A stretch of 64,000 nucleotides of DNA from positions 1,830,001 through 1,894,000 of the forward strand of contig NZ_CP116413.1 of assembly GCF_030064675.1 (NCBI RefSeq). The letters run 5' to 3'. Below, piece after piece: positions 32,235 through 41,830 of the stretch (position 1 is the stretch's first letter; every line of letters begins with the position of its first letter). The position numbers were made by a program, and so were the translations under genes. This stretch comes from Crossiella sp. CA-258035 (GTDB lineage: Bacteria > Actinomycetota > Actinomycetes > Mycobacteriales > Pseudonocardiaceae). The notes beneath the pieces are model-generated. The model was not told where the DNA came from and ran no database searches. It was given only the letters and a program-made list of their open reading frames with translations.

Positions 32235-35200
32235 CTAGAGGATCGGAGTCCGGTTGTCCTCCAGTGCCTCGCCGAGCAGGGCCAGGCCCTGGTCCTGCTC
32301 CAGTCGCTGGCCGGCGGCGGTGGCCTGGCGGACGGCCAGTTCGGCGGCGGCGCGGGCGGCCTCGGCCTCGCCGAGGCCCAGCAGGGCCGCGCCCTGGGCG
32401 AGCAGCGCGCCGGGGCCCAGGCGAGTGGGTTCGCCGGCGGCGGCGATCAGGTCCAGGGCGGCGGTGGCCGCGGTCAGCGCGTCGCGCGGGCGGCCGGTCT
32501 GGCGGTGCGTGCGGGACTGGCCGACCAGCGCGGCGACCTGCGCCCACAGGTAGCCGCCTGCCTCGGCCAGCGCCTGGGCCTGGGCGTGCAGCTCGGCGGC
32601 GCGGCGGGGTTCGGCGCAGTCGGCGAGCACGGTGAGCGCGTCGGCCTCGCAGACCCGGTGCGCCAGGTCGCGGGCCAGCCGCAGGGCCTGCTCGGCCTCG
32701 CCTGCCGCCTGGTCGTGGTCGCCCAGCAGGCGGTGCGTCTCGGCCAGGGTGGTCAGCACCTCGACCGCGAGGCGGCGGTGGCCCAGCTCGCGGAAGTCGG
32801 TGAGGGCCTCGGTGAGCACCGCCTTGGCCTGGGCGTGCGCGCCGCGGACCAGGTGGGCGCGGCCGAGGCCGTAGCGGCCGTAGGTGACCACCAGCTGGGA
32901 GCCCTCGGCCAGGCCGATGTCCACGATGGTGCGGAAGTGCTCCTCGGCCTCGGCCAGCTCGGCCAGGTCCACGCACAGGTGGCCGAGGTTGGCCCTGGCC
33001 ATGGCCTGCCGGTGCGGGTCGGCCGAGGCGTGCGCCTGCCGCAGGTGCGCGCGGGCCTCGGTGAGCCTGCCCAGGTTGAGGCAGACCAGGCCGAGGTTGT
33101 TCAGGGTGGCGAACTCGCCGTCCTGGTCGCCCAGCCGCCGCTGGATGCGCAGCGCCTGCTCGTAGTGCCGGGCCGCGGTGTGGTTGTCGCCGAGGGTCCA
33201 GTGCAGGGTGCCCAGGCTCAGCCGCATGGCCGCCTCGCCGGGCAGGTCGGGTTCGGCGATGGCGGCGGCCAGTCCGGTCTCCACCACGTGCAGCCAGTCC
33301 GCGACCTGACCGGTGTGGTGGAAGTAGCCGCGCAGCGCGTCGGCCAGGTACCAGGAGTAGTGCGCCAGCGGTCCGGCGCAGATGGTCGCGGTGGCCGCGA
33401 TGTTGGCGCATTCGGCGCGCAGCCAGGCGATCGCCGCGGCCGGCCGGGGGGTCCGGTTCGGCCGGGGCGCGGGCAGCGGGAGCTGGACGATCTCCGGGTA
33501 CAGGCTGCGCGCGGCCGCGCGGGCGGTGTGCAGGTAGTAGGCCAGCAGCGCGCGCCGGGCCGCGTCCAGGGACTGGGCGGTCTCCTCGGCGGCGGCGCGT
33601 TCGGCGGCGTAGAGCCGGATCAGGTCGTGCGCCTGGTAGCGGTCGCCCGCCTGGTGCTGCACCAGGTTGGCGGTGCAGAGCTGGCGCAGCAGCGGCAGCG
33701 TGGTGTCGACGGGCAGCGCGGCCAGCGCGGCCGCGACCTCCTTGGTGAAGTCGTTGCCCGGCACCAGGCCGAGCAGCCGGAACAGGCGCTGGGCCGGTGG
33801 GTCGAGCATGTCGTAGGACAGGTCGAAGGCGGCCTGCACCGCGGTCGCGTCGTCGCCCTCGATGCGCAGCCCGGCCAGGCGTTCGGCGCTGAGCTCGGCC
33901 ACGTAGTCGGCGATCCGCGCGCTGGGGCGGCCGGCCAGGTTGCCCGCGGCCACCCGCAGGGCCAGCGGCAGGTGCCCGCAGAGCCTCGCCAGCTCGGCGG
34001 CCGCGGCGGGTTCGGCGGCGACCAGGTCCACGCCCAGGATCCCGGCCAGCAGGTGCTGGGCCTCGCCCGGGGAGAGCACCTCCAGCGGCACCGGGCGGGC
34101 GCCGTCCAGCACGGTCATCCCGCGCAGCGCGTTGCGGCTGGTGATCAGCACCGCGCAGCCGGGCTCGCCGGGCAGCAGCGCGCGCACCTGCTCCGGGCCG
34201 ACCGCGTTGTCCAGCACGATCAGCAGCCGCCGCCCGGTGAGCAGCGAGCGGTACTGCGCGGCCCGTTCCTCCGGCTCCAGCGGGATCTGTTCCGGGGTGA
34301 CGCCGAGGGCGCGCAGGAACCGGCTGAGCACGTCGGCGGGGGCCAGCGGCGGGCCGGGGGAGTAGCCGTGCAGGTTGACGTAGATCTGGCCGTCCGGGAA
34401 GTGCGCGCGCACCTCGTGCGCGGCCTGGACGGCCAGCGCGGTCTTGCCGACACCCGGTGGTCCGGTGAGGGTGACCACGGGCACCGACATGGCCGAGCCC
34501 GCACCGCGGAGCAGCTCGCCGATGTGGCCGATCTCGGCGTCCCGGCCCACGAAGTCGGCGATGTTGGGCGGCAGCTGGGACAACCCCGCCCCGCGCGGGG
34601 CGGCGGCCGAGGGGGCGCTGGTGTGCGGGGTGGCCGGGCCGAGGGAGCTGTCGTTGTTGAGCACGGCGCGGTGCAGGGCGCGCAGCTCCTCGCCGGGGTC
34701 CACGCCGAGCTCCTCGGCCAGCTTGCGGCTGACCGCCTGGAACGCCTCCAGGGCCTCGACCTGCCGGTTGGAGCGGTAGAGGGCGAGCATCAGCTGGGCC
34801 CAGAACTGCTCGCGCAGCGGGTACTGGCCGGTGAGGCCGTACAACTCGCCGACCACGTCCTGGTGCGCGCCCAGCCGCAGCCGGGCGTGCAGCCGGTCGG
34901 CCACCGCTTGCAGGCGCAGCTCCTCCAGCCAGCGGGCCTCGCCGGACTGGAGCGACTCCGAGGGCACGTCGGCCAGCGCGGGACCGCGCCACAGGGCGAG
35001 CGCCTCGGTGAGCAGGCCGACGATCCGGCGGGGGTCGTCACCGGCGAGCTTGACCTGCTCGGTGAGCCGCCGGAAGCGGTGGATGTCCAGGCACTCGGGG
35101 TCCAGCTCCAGGCGGTAGCCGTCGGGTTCGGTGTGCAGCAGCACCTCGGCGCCGAGGCTCTGGCGCAGTCGCATCACGTAGACCTGGAGGGTCTGCCTGG

Positions 35201-35384
35201 GCTGGCTGACCGGCTGCTCACCCCAGACCCGTTCGGCGAGCTCGTCGAAGGAGACGTGCTGGTTGGCCCGCAGCAGCAGGCTGGCCAGCACGGTCCGCTG
35301 TTTCGCGGCCTTCACCGTGGTGGGCTGCCCCCCGAGCAGCACCTGCAGTGGACCCAGCAGACCGAAGGACAACGGGCCGTGCAC
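32235..35384 (-). CDS. AfsR/SARP-type regulator with NB-ARC ATPase and TPR repeats
   Basis: 1049 residues from a GTG with GGGAGGG nine bases upstream. Order: OmpR-type winged helix (FGLLGPLQVLLGGQPTTVKAAKQRTVLASLLLRANQHVSFDELAERVWGE, about 5-95), BTAD domain (about 100-245), NB-ARC with Walker A GPPGVGKTALAVQ near 310 and RRLLIVLDNA near 390, then multiple TPRs (about 660-1020). Such proteins activate secondary-metabolite or morphological genes. Neighbours (beta-lactamase-like, ArsR, LLM) are possible targets; no biosynthetic cluster is in view. Confidence 0.93.
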   Translation of the reverse strand: MHGPLSFGLLGPLQVLLGGQPTTVKAAKQRTVLASLLLRANQHVSFDELAERVWGEQPVSQPRQTLQVYVMRLRQSLGAEVLLHTEPDGYRLELDPECLDIHRFRRLTEQVKLAGDDPRRIVGLLTEALALWRGPALADVPSESLQSGEARWLEELRLQAVADRLHARLRLGAHQDVVGELYGLTGQYPLREQFWAQLMLALYRSNRQVEALEAFQAVSRKLAEELGVDPGEELRALHRAVLNNDSSLGPATPHTSAPSAAAPRGAGLSQLPPNIADFVGRDAEIGHIGELLRGAGSAMSVPVVTLTGPPGVGKTALAVQAAHEVRAHFPDGQIYVNLHGYSPGPPLAPADVLSRFLRALGVTPEQIPLEPEERAAQYRSLLTGRRLLIVLDNAVGPEQVRALLPGEPGCAVLITSRNALRGMTVLDGARPVPLEVLSPGEAQHLLAGILGVDLVAAEPAAAAELARLCGHLPLALRVAAGNLAGRPSARIADYVAELSAERLAGLRIEGDDATAVQAAFDLSYDMLDPPAQRLFRLLGLVPGNDFTKEVAAALAALPVDTTLPLLRQLCTANLVQHQAGDRYQAHDLIRLYAAERAAAEETAQSLDAARRALLAYYLHTARAAARSLYPEIVQLPLPAPRPNRTPRPAAAIAWLRAECANIAATATICAGPLAHYSWYLADALRGYFHHTGQVADWLHVVETGLAAAIAEPDLPGEAAMRLSLGTLHWTLGDNHTAARHYEQALRIQRRLGDQDGEFATLNNLGLVCLNLGRLTEARAHLRQAHASADPHRQAMARANLGHLCVDLAELAEAEEHFRTIVDIGLAEGSQLVVTYGRYGLGRAHLVRGAHAQAKAVLTEALTDFRELGHRRLAVEVLTTLAETHRLLGDHDQAAGEAEQALRLARDLAHRVCEADALTVLADCAEPRRAAELHAQAQALAEAGGYLWAQVAALVGQSRTHRQTGRPRDALTAATAALDLIAAAGEPTRLGPGALLAQGAALLGLGEAEAARAAAELAVRQATAAGQRLEQDQGLALLGEALEDNRTPIL

Positions 35385-35564
35385 AGAAACCCTCCCCTGG
35401 ACCGGACCCTCCGGCGCATGACCCCCAGCTGTCGGACAGCGAGGAGCCAGCTTACGTCGCTGAGTGCCGAGTTCGGACACGTCCGAGTGAGGGCAACCCC
35501 GATTGGAGCAGTCAGCGAGGCGGGGTGAGCGGCGGGTCCGGCCGGGCGAGGACTCCGGTGCCGG

Positions 35565-36305
35565 TCAGTTGGGCAGCGCGAAGGTGATGCCCGGCGCGCT
35601 GACCTCCGGCCGCGGCAGCCAGCACTCCGACAGCGGCAGCGCGCCGGAGAGCGCGTCCAGCACGGCCTGCTCCGCCAGCGGCTCGACCTCGGCCACGGTG
35701 ACCCGGCGGCCCAGCTCCGCGGTCAGCGAGGTGACCCCGGCGTCGGCGATGCCGCACGGGATGATCCGCTCGAAGGCGGACAGGTCGGCGTCGCAGTTGA
35801 TCTCGAAGCCGTGCATGGTGACCCCGCGCTGCACCCGGATGCCGATCGCGGCGATCTTGCGCTCGATCCGGGTCTCGTCGGCGGCCAGCCACACGCCGCT
35901 GCGGCCCTCGACCCGGCCCGCGGGCAGACCGAGGTCGCGGCAGACCTTGATCAGGCCCTCCTCCACCCTGCGCACGTAGTCGACCACGTCCACCGGGTCG
36001 GTCAGCTTGACGATCGGGTAGCCGACCAGCTGGCCTGGCCCGTGCCAGGTGATCTTGCCGCCGCGGTCCACCTCGACCACCGGGGTGCCGTCCACCGGCC
36101 GGTCCTCCGGCTGGGTGCGCTTGCCCGCGGTGTAGACGCTGGGGTGCTCCAGCAGCAGCAGGGTGTCCGGGCCGTTGCCGTCGGCGCGGGCGTCCAGGAC
36201 CTCGCGCTGGAGGTCCCAGGCCTGTACGTAGTCAATGCTGCCGAGGTGACGGACCAGCACGGGTTCGCTGGACTCCCGGCAGGAGAGGTGACTGTTGTTC
36301 AGCAC
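35565..36305 (-). CDS. lipB: Octanoyltransferase
   Basis: 246 residues. LipB moves octanoate from acyl carrier protein to lipoyl domains. Motifs: [28 protein letters not shown], the catalytic Lys in [20 protein letters not shown] and the catalytic Cys in [14 protein letters not shown]. All are present and the length is normal. Start [12 protein letters not shown] (ATG). Substrate E2 is encoded 1.0 kb upstream; LipA lies 8.5 kb downstream, an unusual separation. Confidence 0.97.
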   Translation of the reverse strand: MLNNSHLSCRESSEPVLVRHLGSIDYVQAWDLQREVLDARADGNGPDTLLLLEHPSVYTAGKRTQPEDRPVDGTPVVEVDRGGKITWHGPGQLVGYPIVKLTDPVDVVDYVRRVEEGLIKVCRDLGLPAGRVEGRSGVWLAADETRIERKIAAIGIRVQRGVTMHGFEINCDADLSAFERIIPCGIADAGVTSLTAELGRRVTVAEVEPLAEQAVLDALSGALPLSECWLPRPEVSAPGITFALPN

Positions 36306-36314
36306 TCCTCGACC

Positions 36315-37223
36315 CTACGCCGCCGGTTCACCCTCCGGAACGGCGGCGGCCAGCGCCGCGGCCACCGTCGGGTGCTGGTGGACGTAGCCGTTGCGGCGCA
36401 GCACCGCGGGCAGCGCGCGCTGCCCGAACAGGGCCATCTCCTGGGCGGCCTCCGCGCCCAGGGCCAACTTGAGCGCGAACTCCGGCACCACCCAGGGCGC
36501 GGGCCGGTGCAGCGCCTCGGCCAGCGCGGCGGTGAACTCGGCGTTGGTCACCGGCGCCGGTCCGGTCAGGTTGACCGGGCCGCTGACCTGGCTGTGCTCC
36601 AGCGCGAACCGGATCGCGCCGACCTCGTCGTCCAGGGAGATCCACGGCATGTACTGGGTGCCGGAGCCCAGCCGCCCGCCGAGCAGGAAGGAGAACAGCG
36701 GCCGCAGCCGCCCGAGCAGGCCGCCGTGCGCGGAGAGCACCAGCCCGGTGCGCACCCGCACCACCCGCCCGCCGGACTCCTCGGCCGGCTCGGCGGCGGC
36801 CTCCCAGTCCCGGCACAGCCCGGCCAGGAAACCCGCGCCGGAGTCGGCGGTCTCGTCGATCTCCCGGTCGCCGGTGTCGCCGTAGTAGCCGACCGCGGAG
36901 CCGCTGACGAAGACCGGGATCCGGTGCCGGGCCACCGCCTCGGCCAGCACCGTGGTCGGCACGATCCGGCTCTCCCGCAGCTGGGCCTTGCGCTCCTCGG
37001 TCCAGCGCTTGTCGCCGATGCCCGCCCCGCTCAGGCTGACCACCGCGTCCGCGCCGTCCAGCGCGCCGTCGGCGAACTTGCCCGCCGGTGGGTCCCAGCG
37101 GCGTTCGTCAGGGGCGGCCGGGGCGCGGCGCACCAGGCGGATCACCTCGTGGTCGTTCTCCCGGAGCTCGCTCACCAGGGCGCTGCCGATCAGGCCGGAG
37201 GAACCGGCGACCACCACTCGCAT
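36315..37223 (-). CDS. TIGR01777-family NAD-dependent epimerase/dehydratase-like protein
   Basis: 302 residues. It starts MRVVVAGSSGLIGSALVSELRENDHEV (Rossmann loop), and has LSGAGIGDKRWTEERKAQLRESRI and VFVSGSAVGYYGDTGDREIDE, the hallmark of TIGR01777 (SulA-like) with a C-terminal DUF1731 (VLRRNGYVHQHPTVAAALA). Function unproven. It lies between lipB and the E2 gene as Rv2216 does, 9 bp before lipB, so the two form an operon. Confidence 0.94.
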   Translation of the reverse strand: MRVVVAGSSGLIGSALVSELRENDHEVIRLVRRAPAAPDERRWDPPAGKFADGALDGADAVVSLSGAGIGDKRWTEERKAQLRESRIVPTTVLAEAVARHRIPVFVSGSAVGYYGDTGDREIDETADSGAGFLAGLCRDWEAAAEPAEESGGRVVRVRTGLVLSAHGGLLGRLRPLFSFLLGGRLGSGTQYMPWISLDDEVGAIRFALEHSQVSGPVNLTGPAPVTNAEFTAALAEALHRPAPWVVPEFALKLALGAEAAQEMALFGQRALPAVLRRNGYVHQHPTVAAALAAAVPEGEPAA

Positions 37224-37271
37224 GCCTCGATCGTGCTGCATGCTCGCCGATACCGCGACCCGCCAACGGCC

Positions 37272-37306
37272 GAGGGGCCTCGCCGCGATGTGCGGCGAGG
37301 CCCCTC
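37272..37306. terminator. Terminator after the E2 gene
   Basis: A perfect 15-bp stem GAGGGGCCTCGCCGC / GCGGCGAGGCCCCTC with loop GATGT lies between the E2 stop (37325) and the epimerase start (37223). It separates the two minus-strand transcripts. Confidence 0.9.
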
Positions 37307-37324
37307 AGTGGTGTTCGTGTCGCG

Positions 37325-39127
37325 TCAGAGACCCAGGTCGGCCTCGAACGCGCCGTCCTCCAGGCGCTGCTTGACCGCGGTCAGGAACCGGGCCGCGTCC
37401 GCGCCGTCGACCAGCCGGTGGTCGTAGGACAGGGCCAGGTAGACCATGGAGCGGATGGCGATGGTGTCGCCACCGGCCTCGTCGGTCACCACGACCGCGC
37501 GCTTGACCACGCTGCCGGTGCCCAGGATGCCCACCTGCGGCTGGTTGATGATCGGCGTGTCGAACAGCGCGCCCCGGCTGCCGGTGTTGGTCAGCGTGAA
37601 GGTGCCGCCGCTGAGCTCGTCCGGGGAGATCTTGCTGCGCCGGGTGCGGTCGGCCACGTCGGCGATCTTGCGGGCCAGGCCCGCGATGTTCAGATCGCCC
37701 GCGTCGTGGATGACCGGGACCATCAGGCCCTTCTCGGTGTCCACCGCGATCACCAGGTGCTCGGCGCCGTGGTAGGTGACCTCGTTGGACTCGGCGTTGA
37801 TCGAGGCGTTGAGCTTCGGGTGCTGCTTGAGCGCCTCGACGGCGGCCTTGGCGAAGAACGGCAGGAACGAGAGCTTCACGCCCTCCCGCGCCTCGAACGC
37901 GCCCTTGGCCCGCGCGCGCAGCCGGGCGATCTTGGTGACGTCCACCTCGACCACCGTGGTCAGCTGCGCGGAGGTCTGCAGCGACTCGACCATCCGGCGG
38001 GCGATGACCTGGCGCGGCCTGGTCATCTTCACCGTCTTGCCGCGCAGCTCGGCCTCTGGCGTGCTGGCCGGTGCGGCCGCCCTCGGCGCCGAGCCGGAGC
38101 TCGCGGCCGGAGCCGGAGCCGCCGGAGCGGGCTTGGCGGCTTCCGCGGCGGCGGCCTTGGCGGCCTCGACCGCGGCGAGCACGTCCTGCTTGCGGATCCG
38201 GCCGCCGACCCCACTGCCCTTGAGCGAGCCCAGGTCGACCTTGTGCTCGGCGGCGAGCTTGCGGACCAGCGGGGTGACGTAGGGCGCCTCGCCGTTGCTC
38301 TCCTCAGCCGAGGGGGCCTGCGGAGCCGGCGCGGACTGCTGCGGCGCGGGGGCCTGAGCGCTCTGCTGCGGAGCCGGGGCCTGCTGCTGGGGAGCCTGCT
38401 GCTGCGGGGCCGGAGCCTGCTGCGGGGCGGACTCCTGCTGCTGCTCCTGCTGCGGGGCCGGGGCGGGCGCGCTCTGCTGCTGCGCGGGCTCGCCGCTGCC
38501 GATCACCGCGAGCTGGGCGCCGACGTCGACCGTCTCGTCCTCGCCGACGTTGATCTCCAGCAGGGTCCCGGCCACCGGGGACGGGATCTCGGTGTCGACC
38601 TTGTCGGTGGAGACCTCGAGCAGCGGCTCGTCCACGTCGACGGAGTCGCCGACCTGCTTGAGCCACCGGGTCACGGTGCCCTCGGTGACGGACTCGCCGA
38701 GCGCGGGCATGGCCACCGGGGTGCCCTCCGCCGCGCCGCCGCCGGACGGGGCCGACTGCTGCTGCTCCGGCTCGGGCGCCGGGGCGGACTGCTGCTGCTG
38801 GGCGGGCTCTGGCTCCGGTGCGGGCTGCTCGGACGGGGCGGCCGACGGCTGCTCGGCGGCGGGCGCCGGGGCGGAGTCGCCACCGCCGTCCCCGTCGCCG
38901 ATGACCGCCAGCTCGGCGCCCACGTCCACGGTCTCGTCCTCGTTCACGACGATGCGCTGCAGCACACCGGCGGCAGGGGAGGGGATCTCGGTGTCCACCT
39001 TGTCGGTGGAGACCTCAAGCAAGGGCTCGTCGACCTCAACGGTGTCGCCGACCTGCTTCAGCCACCGGGTGACAGTGCCCTCCGTGACGCTCTCGCCGAG
39101 CGCCGGCATCTGGACGGAGAAGGCCAT
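37325..39127 (-). CDS. sucB: 2-oxoacid dehydrogenase E2 (dihydrolipoamide acyltransferase), two lipoyl domains
   Basis: 600 residues. Two lipoyl domains ([16 protein letters not shown]) have attachment lysines at K43 and near K176. They are joined by long Gln/Ala/Pro-rich swinging linkers (about 85-130, 215-290). The peripheral subunit-binding domain ([34 protein letters not shown]) is followed by the catalytic domain with the acyltransferase His in [16 protein letters not shown] near 567. In mycobacteria the equivalent (DlaT) serves pyruvate dehydrogenase and peroxynitrite defence, so the symbol is tentative. Lpd lies just upstream. Confidence 0.94.
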   Translation of the reverse strand: MAFSVQMPALGESVTEGTVTRWLKQVGDTVEVDEPLLEVSTDKVDTEIPSPAAGVLQRIVVNEDETVDVGAELAVIGDGDGGGDSAPAPAAEQPSAAPSEQPAPEPEPAQQQQSAPAPEPEQQQSAPSGGGAAEGTPVAMPALGESVTEGTVTRWLKQVGDSVDVDEPLLEVSTDKVDTEIPSPVAGTLLEINVGEDETVDVGAQLAVIGSGEPAQQQSAPAPAPQQEQQQESAPQQAPAPQQQAPQQQAPAPQQSAQAPAPQQSAPAPQAPSAEESNGEAPYVTPLVRKLAAEHKVDLGSLKGSGVGGRIRKQDVLAAVEAAKAAAAEAAKPAPAAPAPAASSGSAPRAAAPASTPEAELRGKTVKMTRPRQVIARRMVESLQTSAQLTTVVEVDVTKIARLRARAKGAFEAREGVKLSFLPFFAKAAVEALKQHPKLNASINAESNEVTYHGAEHLVIAVDTEKGLMVPVIHDAGDLNIAGLARKIADVADRTRRSKISPDELSGGTFTLTNTGSRGALFDTPIINQPQVGILGTGSVVKRAVVVTDEAGGDTIAIRSMVYLALSYDHRLVDGADAARFLTAVKQRLEDGAFEADLGL

Positions 39128-39180
39128 CTTTCGCTAGCTCCTCGTGCTTGTGCTCACTGGGTTTGCCTCGCGCCGATCGA

Positions 39181-40554
39181 TCAGCCGTGCGCGTGCAGCG
39201 GCTTGCCGGCCAGGGCGAGGTGTGCCTCGCCGAGGGCTTCGTTCTGGGTCGGGTGCGCGTGCACCAGGGGGGCCACGTCGTCAGCGTATGCCTCCCAGTT
39301 GTAGATCAGCTGCGCCTCGCCGATCAGTTCGCCGACCCGCGAACCGACCAGGTGCAGCCCGACCACGGGGCCGTCGGTGGCCTTGACCAACTTGATGGCG
39401 CCCTTGGTCTTGAGGATCTGGGACTTGCCGTTGCCCGCGAGGTCGTAGATGACGGTCTCGACGGAACCGTACTTCTCCTTGGCCTGGGCCTCGGTGAGGC
39501 CGACCGAGGCGACCTCGGGCTCGCAGTAGGTGACGCGGGGGATCCCGGCCTCGTCGATCGGCTTCGGGTTGAGCCCGGCGATCTGCTCGGCGACGAGGAT
39601 GCCCTGCTGGAAGCCGCGGTGGGCCAGCTGCAGGCCCGGCACCAGGTCGCCGACCGCGTACACGTTCGGCAGGTTGGTGCGCAGGTACTCGTCGGTGAGC
39701 ACGAAGCCGCGGTCCATCTTGACCCCGGCCTCCTCGTAGCCGTGGCCCGCGCTGTTCGGGCCGCGGCCGACCGCGACCAGCAGCAGGTCGGCGTCGAGCT
39801 GCTCACCGGACTCCAGGGTGATCGACACCGAGGAGTCGGTCTGGGTGGCGCCGGTGAACCGGACGCCGGTCTTGAACTTGATGCCGCGGCGGCGGAAGGC
39901 CCGCTCGACCTGCTTGGAGCAGAACTCGTCCTCGGCGGGCACCAGGCGGGGCAGGGCCTCCACGATGGTGACCTCGGCGCCGAAGGAGCGCCACACGCTG
40001 GCGAACTCCACGCCGATCACGCCGCCGCCGAGCACGACGACCTTCTCCGGCACGAAGTCCAGGTTGAGCGCCTGGTCGCTGGTCATGACCCGGCCGCCGA
40101 TCTCCAGACCGGGCAGCGAGCGGGCGTAGGAGCCGGTGGCGAGCACCACGTTCTTGCCGGTGTAGCGCTGGCCGTCCACCACCACGGTGTTCGGCGCCTC
40201 GAAGGTGCCGGCGCCTTCGACCACGGTCACGCCCTTGCGCGACTTGAACATCCCGGCCAGGCCCTTGTACAGGTTGCCGACCACGGTGTCCTTGTAGGTG
40301 TTGACCCCGGCGATGTCGATGCCCTCAAGGCTGGCCTTGACACCGAACTGGTCGCTCTCCCTGGCCATGTCGGCCACCTCAGCCGCGTGCAGCAGCGCCT
40401 TGGTCGGGATGCAGCCGCGGTGCAGGCAGGTGCCACCGAGCTTGTCCTTCTCGACCAGGATCACGGACAGGCCGAGCTGGCTCGCGCGCAGCGCGCAGGC
40501 GTAGCCGCCCGAGCCGCCGCCAAGGATCACGAGGTCGGCGGAGGTGTCGGTCAC
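39181..40554 (-). CDS. lpd: Dihydrolipoyl dehydrogenase (E3)
   Basis: 457 residues from a GTG with GAGGAG eight bases upstream. FAD loop LGGGSGGYACALRASQLG, redox-active disulfide in GGTCLHRGCIPTK (near 41-53), NAD loop VVLGGGVIGVEFASVW, the second FAD motif YAVGDLVPG and the dimer-interface His in VHAHPTQNEAL. It reoxidises dihydrolipoyl groups of the E2 encoded 53 bp downstream; they form one operon. Confidence 0.97.
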   Translation of the reverse strand: MTDTSADLVILGGGSGGYACALRASQLGLSVILVEKDKLGGTCLHRGCIPTKALLHAAEVADMARESDQFGVKASLEGIDIAGVNTYKDTVVGNLYKGLAGMFKSRKGVTVVEGAGTFEAPNTVVVDGQRYTGKNVVLATGSYARSLPGLEIGGRVMTSDQALNLDFVPEKVVVLGGGVIGVEFASVWRSFGAEVTIVEALPRLVPAEDEFCSKQVERAFRRRGIKFKTGVRFTGATQTDSSVSITLESGEQLDADLLLVAVGRGPNSAGHGYEEAGVKMDRGFVLTDEYLRTNLPNVYAVGDLVPGLQLAHRGFQQGILVAEQIAGLNPKPIDEAGIPRVTYCEPEVASVGLTEAQAKEKYGSVETVIYDLAGNGKSQILKTKGAIKLVKATDGPVVGLHLVGSRVGELIGEAQLIYNWEAYADDVAPLVHAHPTQNEALGEAHLALAGKPLHAHG

Positions 40555-40801
40555 TTCGATCTCCTCATGGAGGCATCGTTTGCTGGGCGTTCTCTGGTGC
40601 CGACAACGCCGGTTCAGCGCGACGGGCATCCGCCATCTTGTCACCATGTCAGGGGTGCTCGCGACGCGGGATACCTACATCTCAGTACGCATGTCCTGGG
40701 TCACGCTGGGTGGATCATCGAGGCGGAGTTTCGCCCGGAATGTGACGTCCGCCTGACATCTGGCCTGGCAAGATCGGTGGCTGGAGCGAAGGAGGTGCGC
40801 G

Positions 40802-41146
40802 GTGGGCCTGTTCGACCGTTTCCGCCGCAAGGAGCGACCCGGCCAGCTGCGGTCGGCCTCGAACGCCGACACCGCCCACCTGGAAGCGTGGGCGGCGGCC
40901 CGGCACGGCGTCGAGGCGTACCTGGAACCCAAGACCACGGTGACCGAGACCACTGTCGTGTTCATCGCACACGACGGCGAGTGGACCCGGCGGCGCATCT
41001 CCGGGTTCGACGCCGCGCAGAAACTCGCCCGGAAATTGAAGATTCCGATGTACGAGGCCAACAAGGTCGGCTATCCACAGCGGATGCGCGACTACACCGC
41101 ACGACAGCGCGCGCAGCAGCGCCGCGACGGGAAGGCGTCAGGCTAG
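40802..41146 (+). CDS. Conserved actinobacterial hypothetical protein (114 residues)
   Basis: GTG start with AAGGAGG seven bases upstream. Reads GLFDRFRRKERPGQL.., a basic head, then a compact beta-rich core (VEAYLEPKTTVTETTVVFIAHDGEWTRRRI) and a helix (FDAAQKLARKLKIPMYEANKVGYPQRMRDYTARQRAQ). I recall it as a widespread actinobacterial protein beside lpd, of unknown function. It is divergent from lpd and directly adjacent to the next gene. Confidence 0.8.
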   Translation: MGLFDRFRRKERPGQLRSASNADTAHLEAWAAARHGVEAYLEPKTTVTETTVVFIAHDGEWTRRRISGFDAAQKLARKLKIPMYEANKVGYPQRMRDYTARQRAQQRRDGKASG

Positions 41147-41557
41147 GTGTCCACTTTCCTCGACCGACTCGCCGGAGTGGCCCAGGAACCCCTGTTCCTG
41201 GACCCGGCCGACCGCGCCCGCGAGCAGCGCGAGAACACCTGGTGGCTGACCACCGACGAGGCCGAGCGCGCCCACCTGGACACCACGACTCTGGTCGCGG
41301 TGCTCTCGGAACTGGCGGGCCGCCTTGCCGAGCGCGCGGTCGCTCAGCTTGCCGCGGCTCCGGTCACTTTTTATGCCTGGTACGAGGAGCTGGCTCGGCA
41401 GTTGCGGTGCTCTACCGGGTCTTGCGCGCCTTCAGAGCTGCCGTTTCCTGGCCGGGTGGTGCCGGTTACGGCGGAGACCGTGGTGTCGGCGTTCCTTGGG
41501 GAGAAGGAGCCGGATGACCGCGACGCGGTTGCCGCGTGGGTCGTGCCGCTGATCTGA
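41147..41557 (+). CDS. Hypothetical protein (136 residues)
   Basis: GTG start immediately at the base after the preceding stop, so translation is coupled. Reads STFLDRLAGVAQEPLFLDPADRAREQRENTWWLTTDEAERAHLDTTTLV, then helices and TFYAWYEELARQLRCSTGSCAPSELPFPGRVVPVTAETVVSAFLGE. No family recognised. A nested-hairpin repeat begins four bases after its stop. Codon use after 41365 becomes less G+C-biased at third positions, perhaps a recently altered C-terminus. Confidence 0.65.
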   Translation: MSTFLDRLAGVAQEPLFLDPADRAREQRENTWWLTTDEAERAHLDTTTLVAVLSELAGRLAERAVAQLAAAPVTFYAWYEELARQLRCSTGSCAPSELPFPGRVVPVTAETVVSAFLGEKEPDDRDAVAAWVVPLI

Positions 41558-41560
41558 GCT

Positions 41561-41737
41561 GTGACATTGGCGCGCTCCGCGCGCGGGATTTTTTCGCTCC
41601 TGAGTCGCCTTGTCGTGTGCCCGCCGCACGCGAAGCAAGCTTCGGATGCGTCGGGCACACGACAAGGCGACGCGAAAAAATCAACCCCACCGCGAGGTGA
41701 AGAGCCCGCCGTGTCGCTGCGCGCCACGCCTCTTTCG
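41561..41737 (+). repeat. Nested-hairpin intergenic repeat, copy C (different stem, same fold)
   Basis: Shares head (ACATTGGCGCGCTCCGCGCGC, GGGATTTTTTCGCTCC), tip (GAAGC-AA-GCTTC), outer arms and trailer with copies A, B and D. The main stem differs: TCGCCTTGTCGTGTGCCCG (41605-41623) with perfect complement at 41652-41670. The pairing of 19 bp is kept although the bases changed on both sides. It starts four bases beyond the stop of the 41147-41557 gene. Confidence 0.9.
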
Positions 41738-41830
41738 CAACGAGTTGTCGCGGTGGGATGGGGGCTCGGCGGAGTGTTGGCCGTTGTCGTACGGGGTGTT
41801 GGCCAAGTGGTGGTGGGGGTTACTTGTCGC

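Noticed and set aside
32505-35528. A 1000-codon plus-strand frame antisense to the SARP gene
   Set aside because: A shadow caused by high G+C at third codon positions. The minus-strand protein has clear SARP, NB-ARC and TPR domains.
37325-39127. Gln/Ala/Pro-rich segments of E2 as a frameshifted or repeat-expanded region
   Set aside because: Such flexible linkers are normal between lipoyl domains, and the frame is continuous with intact catalytic motifs.
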